Position numbers and translations under genes: made by a program
Assembly (NCBI RefSeq): GCF_937001465.1
Contig: NC_064561.1
Coordinates: 171,133,198-171,197,197, forward strand
Source of the DNA: Orcinus orca
Lineage: Eukaryota; Chordata; Mammalia; Artiodactyla; Delphinidae
DNA length: 64,000 bases
Direction: 5' to 3'
Notes under the pieces: generated by a model
What the model was told of the DNA's origin: nothing
Database searches by the model: none
The model's input: only the letters and a program-made list of their open reading frames with translations
Shown: one piece after another, positions 11,101 to 24,073 of the stretch
Numbering within the stretch: the stretch's first letter is position 1
Layout: every line of letters begins with the position of its first letter

Positions 11101-14100
11101 GAGGGCTGCAGCTGCTGTGTGGTGGGCCACGGAGAGGTCTGTCCCAGGGCTGCCAAGAGAAGCTGTCCCTGACAGAGGGACAGCCCACTCATGCAGGTGG
11201 CCCTACTCCCAGCCTTTGGTCTCTTCGTGGGCAAATCCATGTCTGGATCCACTTGGTGTCTCCTCATTATGGAAATCTGAGTGCCACAGAAGGTATGTGA
11301 GGGCACAGGCTTGCTTACCTGAGGGTCAAATCTCATACACAATGGTGTTTTCCCACTAAAAGGTGTTATGACTGTCCATTGGGGGAAACAAAAATAGTGT
11401 AGAGAAAAATGAATATAAAGAAGAAAGGATCAAAATAAATAAAATAAAATTCAAGGGAAGGGCTTCCCTGGTGGCGCAGTGGTTGGGAGTCCGCCTGCCG
11501 ATGCAGGGGACACGGGTTCGTGCCCCGGTCCGGGAAGATCCCACATGCCGCGGAGCGGCTAGGCCCGTGAGCCATGGCCGCTGAGCCTGCGCGTCCGGAG
11601 CCTGTGCTCCGCAACGGGAGAGGCCACAACAGTGAGAGGCCCGTGTACAGCAAAAAAAAAAAAAAAAAAAATTCAAGGGAAAAAAAAAAGAAGAAGACAG
11701 GATCAATTGTAATCTTACTACCCTAAAAAAAGGATTATTATGTCTTGTCTTCTAGTACTTCTTTGGACAAATTTTCTTGGCAATGTTACAATAATTATAT
11801 ATGATACATACAATTTTGTATGCTGCTTTTTCTTTTCATAAGCATTTCCCAGTGGCATTAAACATTTAGGGAGCATTTTTATTTTAGTTTAGTTTGTTTT
11901 ATTTTATTTTTTTATTTTATTTTATTCTGACCACGCCCTGTGGCATGTGGGATCTTAGTTTCCCAACCAGGGATCAAACTTGCGCCCCCTGCATTGGAAG
12001 CATGGCGTCCTAACCACTGGACCGCCAGGGAAGTCCCCTGGGGAGCATTTTTAATGCCTACAAAATATGCTATCCTTTGGATTTTTCCACCTATATTACT
12101 ATTACTCTATGATTCCAGATGGTTTTGCCACTTTAATTTTTCTCATTAGGGGAATCATTGCCTCAAAGGGTATGAAGTATGAGCTGGTAGTTTCCTAAGG
12201 CCTGGGTCCAGAAACTGGCCAAGCATCATTTCTACCATGTCCTGTTGCTCAAGCAGAGAAAGAATACAGATTTGAGGGGAGAGGACACGAACCCCTTTTT
12301 TCCTGAAGAACGTCAATGAATTTTGGGGCTTTATTTTAAAACTACTAAGAGAGGGGGGCTTCCCTGGTGGTCGAGTGGTTGAGAAACCACCTGCCAATGC
12401 AGGGGACACAGGTCCGAGCCCTGGTTCGGGTAGATCCCACATGCCGCAGAGCAACTAAGCCCGTGTGCCACAACTACTGAGCCTGCGCTCTAGAGCCCGC
12501 GAGCCACAACTACTGAAGCCCACGCACCTATAGCCCGTACTCTGCAACAAGAGAAGCCACCGCAGAGAAGCCCGCACGCAGCAGCGAAGACCCAACGCAG
12601 ACAAAAATAAATTAATTGAAAAAATAAATAAATAAAACTACTAGAGAGAGAAAAAAATGTTTACTATTTGTTTTTATAAAATTTTATCACACTGTTTGGA
12701 AGGATATTGATGGTAAAACTTACCATCTGGCTCCTTCTCCTGTTTTTAAAAAAACTTGCAGACCAGTGACATCTCTTCCTAACAGAGGAATGCTCCAGGG
12801 GTCTTGATGAATATACTTATTTATATAGAATAACTTCCTAGTTAGTTGAAGCTCACGTCTTTAGGCATAAACACCTAACTATTTTAACTATCCTGTAGAG
12901 TGACTGCAGACATGGTCTGTGGAATGGTGCAAAGCTGTTTCCAATCCTGGCTGCAAATCCCAACCTCACCATTGACTAGCTGGGTGGCCTCTCTGAATTT
13001 CATTTTGTTATCAATAAAATGGGGATAATAATACTCCCTTTATAGGTTTGTCCTATAGATTAAATATGGTATTCCACATTAAATATTTAGCTTAGTGAAT
13101 GGCTCAGAGTAAGTCCTCAAAAATAGTTAATAATAATACTTACATAAGTTATACACGTCCCTAAGCAGCACAGAATATATGATAATACGGAGGATGTTCA
13201 GTTTGTGCAGTCCATCCACTCTCTAGATGGTGGGCTCAACCACGGGTGTGTACAGAGTTGGTGCATTCCTGGTTGGCTTGGTCTAGATGGTCTGTTTGCA
13301 TAGGGCCACAAGGGGTGTGTGTTTGGTTCACATTGTTTTGATCCTTCCTGTAATTGATTTAACCCAAGTGATCATGGGTGTCATGCCAGTGACGTGTGTT
13401 GAGTCAAAGTATTTACTCCTTCTCTGGGGAACAAGGATGTCTGCCCAATGCATCCGACAGTGAGCTGAGTACCCACAGGAGGGAGTTCACGGCACATGTT
13501 GTCTCTTGTCTAAAGCGTATGGGCACCGTGAATCTTCTAAATGATCGTATTTCTATCTCTGATTTAGCCATTTGGAGGTAAAATTACAGCTCCCTTCTAG
13601 ATAGTATATGGGACCCTCTGGATACACTTCTGTATGCCCTTCTTCCCCTGGGCTTTCCTATTTTCTCTCCCATCAGGCCTTTTAGCCTCGTTCCTTTGTA
13701 GGGCCATCACCCCCGTGGTGGCAGGGGACATGTACAAGGCATCCAGCTGAGAGAGCCAGTGGGGGATTGACATCCATCCCAGGCTCTACCCCCAAGCCCT
13801 GTGCCCTCGTGAGGGGCTGCACCTCCTGGACAAGGTGCACCATTTTGTACAGATACATCCTGTGGACTAATAGGCTCTGCTCGCTGAGGTGTTTATTTTA
13901 TCCCTGTTATCTGTGTACTTTTATAAGCGACCTCAAACCCTTTCTGCACCAGAGTGACATAAAGTGATTACCAAGAGAATAACCACGGCTAGCAGGCAAA
14001 TCCAATATATACATCTGTATGAAGAAACAGAAAATGAAGTGTCCCACTCACCTAGTTTTAAACTTAAGACAAGGGAACAAAAAGCGATTCAGTTCTAGCG

Positions 14101-17100
14101 AAGGTCAGTTATAGGTTGGAGTTAAGGTGAAAGAAATTCAACGCCTCCATTTTGTGTTTGAGAAAATGGGACATCAGCTTGCAGTGTTTAAAGAAAGGTT
14201 GCTTTGAAAATCAGAAATTGTCTTCAGTAATCACACTTCTCTTTCAACTAAAGTCAAGGGGTTTCAGTTGGTTTCTGGGGCTGGTTGGCCACGTGGCAGC
14301 TTAGTAAGAATGTATAATAAGAACCAGCCCAAAGTCAGAGGAAAGACCTTCAGGCAGAAGTGAGTTAAAACTCTGTTTATGTTTCTTCAGCCATTCTTGT
14401 GAAACCGCCAGTGAACTCTGGATAGGAAGATAGACACGACCTCCTGGGGGAGTCCTGGCTTCTGGCTTTTTGGCCAGAGTAACCTCATCTCATGCAGTGT
14501 TTTGCGAGTGAGATGATCAGGCAGGACGTTTCTACCTGAACTTTTTCTGATTTCCCTCTCATCCTCTCCTGCATCCGTTCTCTCTCTTATATCTTTCCCC
14601 TGGTGCCTTCACACCAGGAACTGTTTTCTTACCCGTGGTACCCGCCACCTCTGGATCCCAAGTCGGCAAAGGCGAGGGGATAAACCTGCATGTAGCAACA
14701 CATGGCAATACCTCTAGGTCACAAAGTGTCCTGATGCAGACATTGGGAAACAGTGGGGTAGGGAGTGTCCCGGCTGTTCCTGGGAGACACACACAAGCTC
14801 AGTGCTCAAGAGGACAGATGTGTACCCTTGGGAGGAGACTCCCGTGAGCCTTCCAGGCCCGAACACACTGCCCGCCCCCCGACCCCGCCAACAGCCTGAT
14901 TTTTGCAGGATCAGCCTGCCCTGGGCGTGACTGTCACCCACTGGGGCAATGCCACCGAGGGCTATTAAAGGTGTTGCTCTGTGGCTTCAGCAGCATCTGG
15001 GGAAGGATCATCGGACGGCAGAGTCTTCCTCTTGGAGGGGGGCTACAGTTGTGAGTGCCTGATATGGAAAGAGGTGAGGGAGAGGTCGGACCCCCAGATG
15101 CCTCCTCTCCCCCATAACTGTGATTTATGACGGGCTGCTCTGTTTCCAGGGTGGAGACTGGTCCTCCAGAGCTGGGCAGACACCCACTTGTGGTAGTGCT
15201 TAAGGGGTGTCCCATAGTCATTACCAGCGTGATGCAGCCTCTTTGCTAGCTGTAAACAGAGGGAGCGGCTGTGCACCAGTATTATCCCGTGACTCCGGAA
15301 GTGACATCTCCTGGTGGGGTTTTCGTTGAACCCTAAGCAAGTGTTTTATTTTTGAAAAGAAAACAAGCGCATCTATCAGTGGAGCGTCTTCACATTATGC
15401 CTATAGAAATTATGCCTATAAACTTCGTCTTCAGACAAGATGAGGGGCTTACAAATGTGTTTCTATATTTTTGGGGAATTACTAGTGTCTACTACTGAGA
15501 GCATTCTATGCAGGGCTCACTAATTAGGGGTCATATGTATGTTTAAACGTGGCTCCCTTCTCTAAGAAATGAACTCAGTGTTTCTGGAGTAGCTTGTAAC
15601 GTGAGTGGTGGATAACCTTCCTTCCAAAGTAATTAAACTGAGCGTGAATTCTAAACAGTCATAATTTCCCCATTTTGTAATACTTGAAACACTTCCTTTT
15701 AGAAGCGTATTTGTTTGTATGAAGGAAGACTTTGAGATGTAGATTTTGTAATAAAAGGAATATACACATCAATAGATTATAAACCCAGAATTAATCGACA
15801 TGCTTGCTGAAACAAGAAGAGATTTGCTCAGTAAACTAAGATACGAGAAATGTTGGCAGCGACAATAAAGGAAGTACTTGATAATCCCTTTTTGGTTTGT
15901 TCCCTAAGTGTTGAAGGTTTGATAGCAGATGACGTCTTTCTTTCTTGCCAGCTCCTATAAACTGGAAATGGTGCCTGGAGCTCTCAAAGGGTTGTGAGGC
16001 CTGGTCAGGAAGGTTCTGGAAAGAGTGTGATGGTCTGCCATACCTGGGGAGGGTGGAGTGCTTATGTGGGTGAAGCCCACTGCACTAGGGTAAGAAGTTG
16101 GGGTGGGAGGTGGGAGGGGTGGGGTATAATCTTTGTTTATTTAGATAAACTTTGAAAAGACCCTAAAAGTTTTCAGTGACTTCGATGGCACCTTGACTTT
16201 TCCCCCTCCGTTAGATACCAGTGTTCTGAAGCTTGAGACCTTAGCAGCTCTACCCAGGACAAATCTGAAAGTTAGGTGCCTTTTGCTAAAACCTGGGTAA
16301 ACTTTGAGGGCAAGGACTGTTTTAAGGTCAGAGGAAACCTTTCTCATTCTAATACTTGACAAGTCAAACCTGGCATACAACAGCTTCACCAGCAATGTGA
16401 CAGGAAATTGTGTGCTTACGTTTCACATGTTATTGGCAAAAGGACTGTTTTTCTAACCACAGGCTTGGGAGGCTGGTGGGTTGGAGCTGGAAAGACCTGG
16501 GTTCAAATCTGGGTTTTCTTGGTCGTGTCTGCTTTCTCATCTGAAAACGGGAGCATTTTACCCACCTTGTCCGATTGTTGAGAGGATTATAAAGCTCCGA
16601 ATGTAGTTCCTGGCCCTTGGTACGTGCACAGTAAGTGAAAAGTGTCCTTAGACTAAAAGCTCTTGGAATGGTTCCCGGTTGGCTTGCTGGGCTAATCAGT
16701 GATCCCCGTCACCGCTGTATAACCACATGGCTGAAGCCCATGACACCCTGAACCCAGCAGGTCAGTGCAGCCCAGAGGCCAAATCCACCCCACAGCCCGT
16801 TTTTATAAATCAAACTTTGTTGGAACGCTCTTCCATTTGCACGTTGTCTGTGGCTGCCCTCAAACTGTAATGGCAGAGTTGCGTACACGGACTGTATGGC
16901 CAGCAGAGCCCCAGATATTTGCCCTCCGGCCCTTTAGAGAACACGTTTGCCTCCCCGCTTCCACCATTTGAGTCATGTGCTTACTGAGTCAGAGCGTTCA
17001 TTCTCAAATCTCTTAAGGCCCGTTGTCATTGCTACTGTAATTGCATAATTTTAATTATAAATTATGTAAACTGATGAAATAAGAGATCAAAAGGAGTATT

Positions 17101-20100
17101 GTTGTGGGAGCATCTACTGGTTGTTCCCAAATACTCGACTTCCTTTCCTTCGATAGTAGAATCTCAAGTTTCAGCCCGATGATGGCCACCAGCAATTGAA
17201 TTACATGTCCTAGGTTCCCTTGCAGCCAGGTATGGCCGTGTGACTACATTCCAGCCAGTGGGAGGTGGGTGAAAGCTTTGCATGCAACTTGCAGGCCATG
17301 ACTTCAAGGGAGAGGGAGTGCCCTCCGCTTCCTTTTTCCCCTCCCTGCTGGCTGCAGTGGTCCATGGGATGACTGTGTGATTCGAGAATATATGGAGTAT
17401 TAAGATGGAAAGAGCCTGGGTCTTCAACATTATAGAGATCCTGTGTTAGCCCTGGACCACTATGTTCTGCTGTCCATGAGGGAGAAATGAAGTGCTCTCT
17501 TGTTTAAACCCATCACTTAGACCTTTGACACAACGGGCAAACTTATATCTTAATACATACAGTTGTTTATCCCTAAGAAAACTGTCGAATGTATTAGAAT
17601 CAGTAAGGGCCAGTTGCTGGTAAATAATGCTTTTTTAAAAAAGTGGAGAAACAGCTGAAAAGGTAGGTGGGGGATAGGCATAAAAATTGAGAATGATCCT
17701 TTATGTGGGTTGTTTGATTCGTCATTAAATTCTTGCTCCTCTTTAAATAAATGAAACTAGAAATCATGAGTAATTCATGGGGATGTGTTTCATGCCAGAA
17801 CGCCAATCTTTGTTGCAAGCCCTAACTCAACTGGAACTTCTCTAACTCCCGCAGCACGTATTCGTAAGTTAATATTTATTGGATTGAGTTGACTGCCCCA
17901 AGGGTGTACTGCTTGGTTTCTTAGTCTCCAGTCAGCATTCAGGTTCTACCCTGAGTCTAAGAATATTCATGTCAGTTACTCATTAGTATGGTTGAGAATT
18001 AATCACCTACACCAGCCCAGATAAGGGAATAGGAAAGTTATCTAATGCTGAAAAAACAGCTTAAAAGTGACCACTGTTTGCAACGGATGAAGATAGACTG
18101 TGATAGCTCTTTTAAAGCCCATGATGAGGGCTTCCCTGGTGGTGCAGTGGTTGAGAGTCCGCCTGCCGATGCAGGGGACACGGGTTCATGCCCCGGTCTG
18201 GGAGGATCCCCACATGCCACGGAGCGGCTGGGCCCGTGAGCCACGGCTGCTGAGCCTGCGCGTCCGGAGCCTGAGACCCGCGTACCGCAAAAAAAAAAAA
18301 AAAAGCCCATGATGAAAATCTAAGAAAGGAAGTTGAATGACTGTCAGGTAATTAGGCCTTGACAGGTAGGAGTGCCCATTGTTTCTGGTAAATTTGCCTT
18401 TAGCTTCTGACCTCCATCTCTTTGGTCTCCTGCTCTGCTGTTTCCAGTGAAATCACAGGGCCCTGCTTTGACCAAACACAGAATTTCAGGGGTCCAACTG
18501 ACTGAGCCTACAGAAGGCAGGCCAGCTGGGCATCTGCCCTGGCCTTGCAGTCCCCAGGGCCTGGAAATCCGCAACCCATTGTAAAGGAAAGATCAAATTC
18601 CTCATATGGCTTTAAGTTTCTCCATTACAGGACCACAGATATTGACATTTTACATCTTTAATACCCTCACAGCCTCAGAAAATGGAAGCAGACTGGGCCT
18701 TCTCAGCCTATTAGGAGGTCTGTTTGCTGGGAACCTCTTTCGGCCTGAGATCTGACACTTTGACATCAGTACTTGAAGGGTCACTGAGAGCTGCTGGCTG
18801 AGATTCTCTTTCCCATCAGTACCACCAGGGATGTGTTAAGGGATATTGCCAGCTTCAAGTATTCCTCTCTCAAGTTCATATCAATTTCTAAATCAACTCT
18901 TTATAGGAGAAGATAAATGTTTATTTCATAAAAGTAGAGGACATATTTAGAGTTTTCCTAAATTCAGCCTTTTAGGTAAACGTGAGTGGATTATAAAGTC
19001 CTTGAGCAGAAGGCATCATTGATTATCGAATCCAGCAGCAGTCAACCCGGGGCCCATGGACCCTCTGAATTCCCGAGGTATTTTGAAGGGGGCCATTATC
19101 CAAAAACAGTTACTATCCGATCTGGTCCAGCTCCTTATTTTATAGACTTGAGAAACCCGAATTCCTCCTGTGGACCAGTCAGAACAGCCTCCCAGGGACT
19201 TCTGTGGTCGCCGTGCCACTGATCTGTGGCATTCTTTAGCATAATTTGTTTAAAGAACATTAATTTCATTTCCTCTTATGATTCCAAAGAGTCAATTCAG
19301 AACAGAATTCACAGAGTTGGTTCATTCCTGGCCTCTCGGACTATATAATCAAAGTGAACTGAATTTTTAAGTGAACCTAATCATCTTCTTAGCGTCTGGG
19401 GTGTCTAGTGGCTGTGGTATGTAGAGGGATCACTCAAGTCATGTTGTCACTGGATAGTTTTGTTAAAGATTACATAGATTAGAAGGTATGGGCTTTGTTT
19501 GTAAGAGAAACAAAGGCAGATATCTGTCTTTAAAAACAATTACCTTTTCTAGAACCCAACATTTTGATGAGCCATTTTTTCCATTTCTTGAAAATGCATT
19601 GTGGTAGCATGAGCTAGGGAAAAAAAAAAGCAAGAAGAATATACATAATAAATTAAGTTCTGATCAAAATACAATTCTAAACCTAGAACATCTTTCAAGA
19701 CAATGATTAAAAGATATCTCTCTCTGTCTTTCGGTGAATGTTTGTTTAAAATAGTCATTGTGTTGTTTAAGTATAGGTGATTTTCTTTGACCATCTGGCT
19801 CCATTGGTTCCCTTTTGGCTGTGGTCAGTTCCCTGAAGACTCATTACCTTTGTGGCTCTCACCTAGGCTGATGAACTCACAAGGGGCTCAGGATGAAATA
19901 TTTCGCACCACTTAATTGATCTCCCTAACTGGGTGGAGACAACCCTTGGAAGGTCCAGGCCCAGTTAAATGCCATTTCACAGTACTTTTGTCCTTGTGGT
20001 TCTAGATGGTTCTCACATGGGAAAAGTATTGGTTTGGCCAAAAGTTTCGTTCGGGTTTTTCCATACCATCTGGCGGAAAAACCTGAACGAACTTTCGGCC

Positions 20101-23100
20101 AACCAAATAAATGATTAAGGTTGATCAAAGAGCTATTTCATCTTACTCTATAGGCTCTTATCAAGTCTGTTTCATGTTAGTAGATTATTGTGTCGGGGAG
20201 GAAGAAATTTTCCCCTACCCTTCTAGGTTCTTCTGGCTGGTGTAAGAATTAAATCGGCACGAGAAGATTAACAGGAGAAAAACAAAAGTTTAATAGCCTG
20301 TACACATGGGAGAGACCTAGGAGAACTGAGTAACTTTCCAGAATGGCCAAAACCCTCACCTGAACTACCGTCTTCAGCTAAAGACAAAAGAGGTGTTGAG
20401 GGTAGTGGTCTGGAACTTCAAAGGCTAGGAAGGCAATTGACATGGAGGTAGAAAAGCAAATGTTTGGTAAGTAAAGGTTTGCTGGGCCAGGAAGAGACAA
20501 TGGGACACAGAGTGGGCTCTGATCTCTAGGTCCTGCTGAGTTTCCCTCACCACCACACTCAGCCCGTATTCCTGGCAAATGTCTCTGCTGCTAGCTTGCT
20601 TCTTGGAACAAGCCCTCTATCTGTTGATACATTATTTTAGGCAGTTAGGGGGAAGGCCAAAGTTTCTTCCTGAGTTTTTTGGGGCCTTGATTGTTTTCAC
20701 CTCGAAATAATATGCATGCCAAAGAGACAACTTGGGGTGGCAAATTTTGCATCGCTACAATAGAGTACAAGCAGAACATGGGATAATAATACATTCTATG
20801 TGTGTATAAAAACAAGAAGGCATTTAACATTTTACCGACTAGCCAATCCAGTAGACAGCGACCTAGAGGGAGAGGAGAAAGGGGTATGGATGTAACCGTG
20901 TGCCCCGGAGAGAGCTGCGGGAGTTGTGAACACACAGGCACTTGCCTAGGAGATCTGATTCGGTTGTCGGCGGCTTCCTGGAAGTGGCTAGAAGACTGGG
21001 CAAGCAGATGATCTCCAATACGCCGGCTTGGCAGTTTACACGTACAGAAAGCGCGTGTGGCAGCCGTTAGATTCTCCTGAACACCACGGACAGGAACTTG
21101 GACTCTGGGGGCAGGTGTGAGTGTCTGCAAAAATGAAGGAGGATGGGGGAGATGGCAGGCACCTCTCTCACGGGCATAAGGGTCAGCCTAGATCATTCCA
21201 GTCTCATTTACTTTCACTGAACTTCACAGCACAAGGGAATACAAATTTTTAAGAAAAAGTTTTCCTGAGCGAATTTATAATGTGAGTGGAAGTGAAATGT
21301 CGGAGGAACTCTTTAAGTAAGCGTTTGCAGGAACCCCTTCAGTCTTCAGGTATAAAATACACAATGACGGTTATCAAGGTGGTGAGAAATGCACTGAAGG
21401 CAACTCCTTTTTAGTTAATTATCAGCCAGATTTTGATTGCTGTTCTATGTGTATGAGAACGTGGGGGAAATGCCATCCCGTAGGAGCCCACTCTCTAAAG
21501 CAGACAGGCTCTATTAATTACTTGTTAGAATTTTGTTTTCCTAAAGAAACTATCACTAGGAGAAATACGTTCTTTTGAAATTTGTCCTCACTCCGTAGCA
21601 TCAACCACTGCACACCCTCCCTGGGCAAGAGATGCCTCCTCGGTAACCTGTGCCCAGATCCACTTCTCCCTTGCCTCCGCACATACTCCTTTCTAGTTCG
21701 TGCCCTCCCCGCTCCCAAATACATCCCCACCTTCCCGCCATGCTGCTGTTGAGTATTACATAATTTACCATTAAAACATGCAATAGGGCTTCCCTGGTGG
21801 CGCAGTGGTTGAGAGTCCGCCTGCCGATGCGGGGAACACGGGTTTGTGCCCCGGTCCGGGAAGATCCCACATGCTGCAGAGCGGCTGGGCCCGTGAGCCA
21901 TGGCCGCTGAGCCTGCGCGTCCGGAGCCTGTGCTCCGCAACGGGAGAGGCCACAGCAGTTAGAGGCCCGCGTACCGCAAAAAAAAAATGCAATATCCATA
22001 CAATAGCTTATTGTTAAAAATCTGCTTTTGAGGGAGGCCGATGGCCAATTTAGCAAGCAGTGAGACATCAGAATGCGATTCTCATTGTTTTCTGTGACTG
22101 ACAACAGGGATCCTCTTGGTAAGGGTATGTTCCTTTAACAGTCACCAATATCATTCACCGGCTTTGAAATGAAGATAAATGGCAGATGCAGTCTTTAAAG
22201 GACTAAGGTGGGACTGTGGCCTATACTTTAACAGTGTAGCATTTTGAATAAATATCTCAATGACTGATAGTCACTGACTCCAGGTTTGCCGTATTCCAAG
22301 GTACGGCCTTCAACACAAAGGCTGACGACAAATTCTCCCAACAAAATTTAATTGGCCTTCATTCAAAAAGCCCTCTGGAGGAACTTTATCATCGTTCAGT
22401 CTGTTTGGGTTGTATATACCTGTTCCAGCCCAGTGTGATGGGTAAGGTCTCTCAAAAAACAAAATGAGGAACTATATTGTTAATGAAAAATTTTTGAACC
22501 ATAAGCAATACATTCTTCGGTATTGTCACAGAAGCTTAGGTTTCATGTAACTAGGCCAGAGGTTAAAAAAAAAAAAGAGAGAGAGAGAAAAAGGCAGGGA
22601 GAGGACATTTCCTTTTGATTGCAACTGCAGTAAATCCTGGACGGTACTTCATTGGAAATTGTGGATCCCAAACAGAATGCAAAAGAAAGGCTTATATCTG
22701 AATTAGCAAACTTGCCTTACAAGAACAATTTCTGTTTTCCTTGGGGAGTGTTTCCTGGTTCTCAGGTATTATCTGTCCTTCGGGGATAAAGTAGAAACCT
22801 TTTCTTCCCTCAGGGGTAGTGATTAAAGCAAATCTCTGTGTTCACAAACGAAAGGGTGTTTAATCTCCTGCAGGTCTCAAGTAGGAGCTTGTTCGGAGCT
22901 GGTAATGGAATTTAAATTGTTCATGCCCTGGGCTTATGAAAGTCTACTTGTTGAAAAGTTAACAAAATTGAAAACGCTGGAAAATAACTTCTACTGGCAT
23001 CTGTTCATGGAAACTAGAATCATACAAGAAGTAACGTGATGGGCAGCTGAGCGCCAGGCTTCCAGATGATCTCGGTGGATTGGGTAGTTGATAATCTCTG

Positions 23101-24027
23101 CGCCCAAGGGAAGTGGCAGGGCAGAGACTGAGGTGGAAGGAAGAAAGGGGCAGTTTCACAAAGTGACTGATCGCTAGTTCATTTGAGACTTGATATGAAA
23201 AGAACGAGAGAGCTCCAAATAAAACACCAAGTTGCCCAGAGGGCGGTGAGGCTCAGCTTCTCAGGGCAGGAAGAGCCAACACTCAGGTGGCGCCTCCTGG
23301 GGGAGAAGTTGTCCACGTGGTTAATTGGTCTGAGAAAGTGAGAATTTCACATTGAGTGCTCTGTAATTTCTTAATCTTGTGTTTGCTTATTTAATCCTCC
23401 AGTTGACATATCTTATTTGCTTTGTCATGGTTCTAATTCTGTGAGTGAGTGTGCAGGGAAACAGGATCCCTGTTTCTATTTCGTTTCTCTGCCTACACAC
23501 AATCACACGCGAACACGCCTGCACGCGGAGGAACACGACACGGATCCAGAGGATTAAAAACAGTTCTAACACGTCGCACTCAGAAATGTTCAAATCTGTA
23601 ACTGGAGACTGACTGACCTTTGTAAGAAAAATTATGCAGGGGTTAATATCAACAGATATTCACTACCAACAGAGAACATGAGACCGTTAGTCACCAGCCC
23701 AGAATGACAGGGCGGTGAGGGCTCCCGGGCCAAAGCATATTTATAGGTAAGATGGGTGAAGCAATTGTTTGTCCCGGTTGCTAGGTGACAGCTTAGGTTA
23801 TAGCAAATCCCCTTTTACAAAAGTTTGGGATGTTGACATTGTTAACTTTCTGTAAAATATGGTTTGCCTTCAATTTCCAATTCCTATGGATTAAAAATAA
23901 AATAAATTAGTGTAAAATAATGTATTTTCTCTGGAGGCACTTTGACGGTTCTTCTAAACATCTTTGGAAATGGTTATTGCAATATGAGTTCTTAAGGATA
24001 TGGAAAATCTAAAAAGTGACCAGAAAG

Positions 24028-24073
<46 letters not shown>

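Noticed and set aside
20645..21130. 161-codon antisense open frame in the RETREG1 intron
   Set aside because: It runs across a probable LTR relic into unique sequence, with no domain or splice signals.
21518..22104. 140- and 167-codon antisense open frames
   Set aside because: Both read through an antisense CHR SINE and its flanks. The protein sequence is the recurrent SINE translation.
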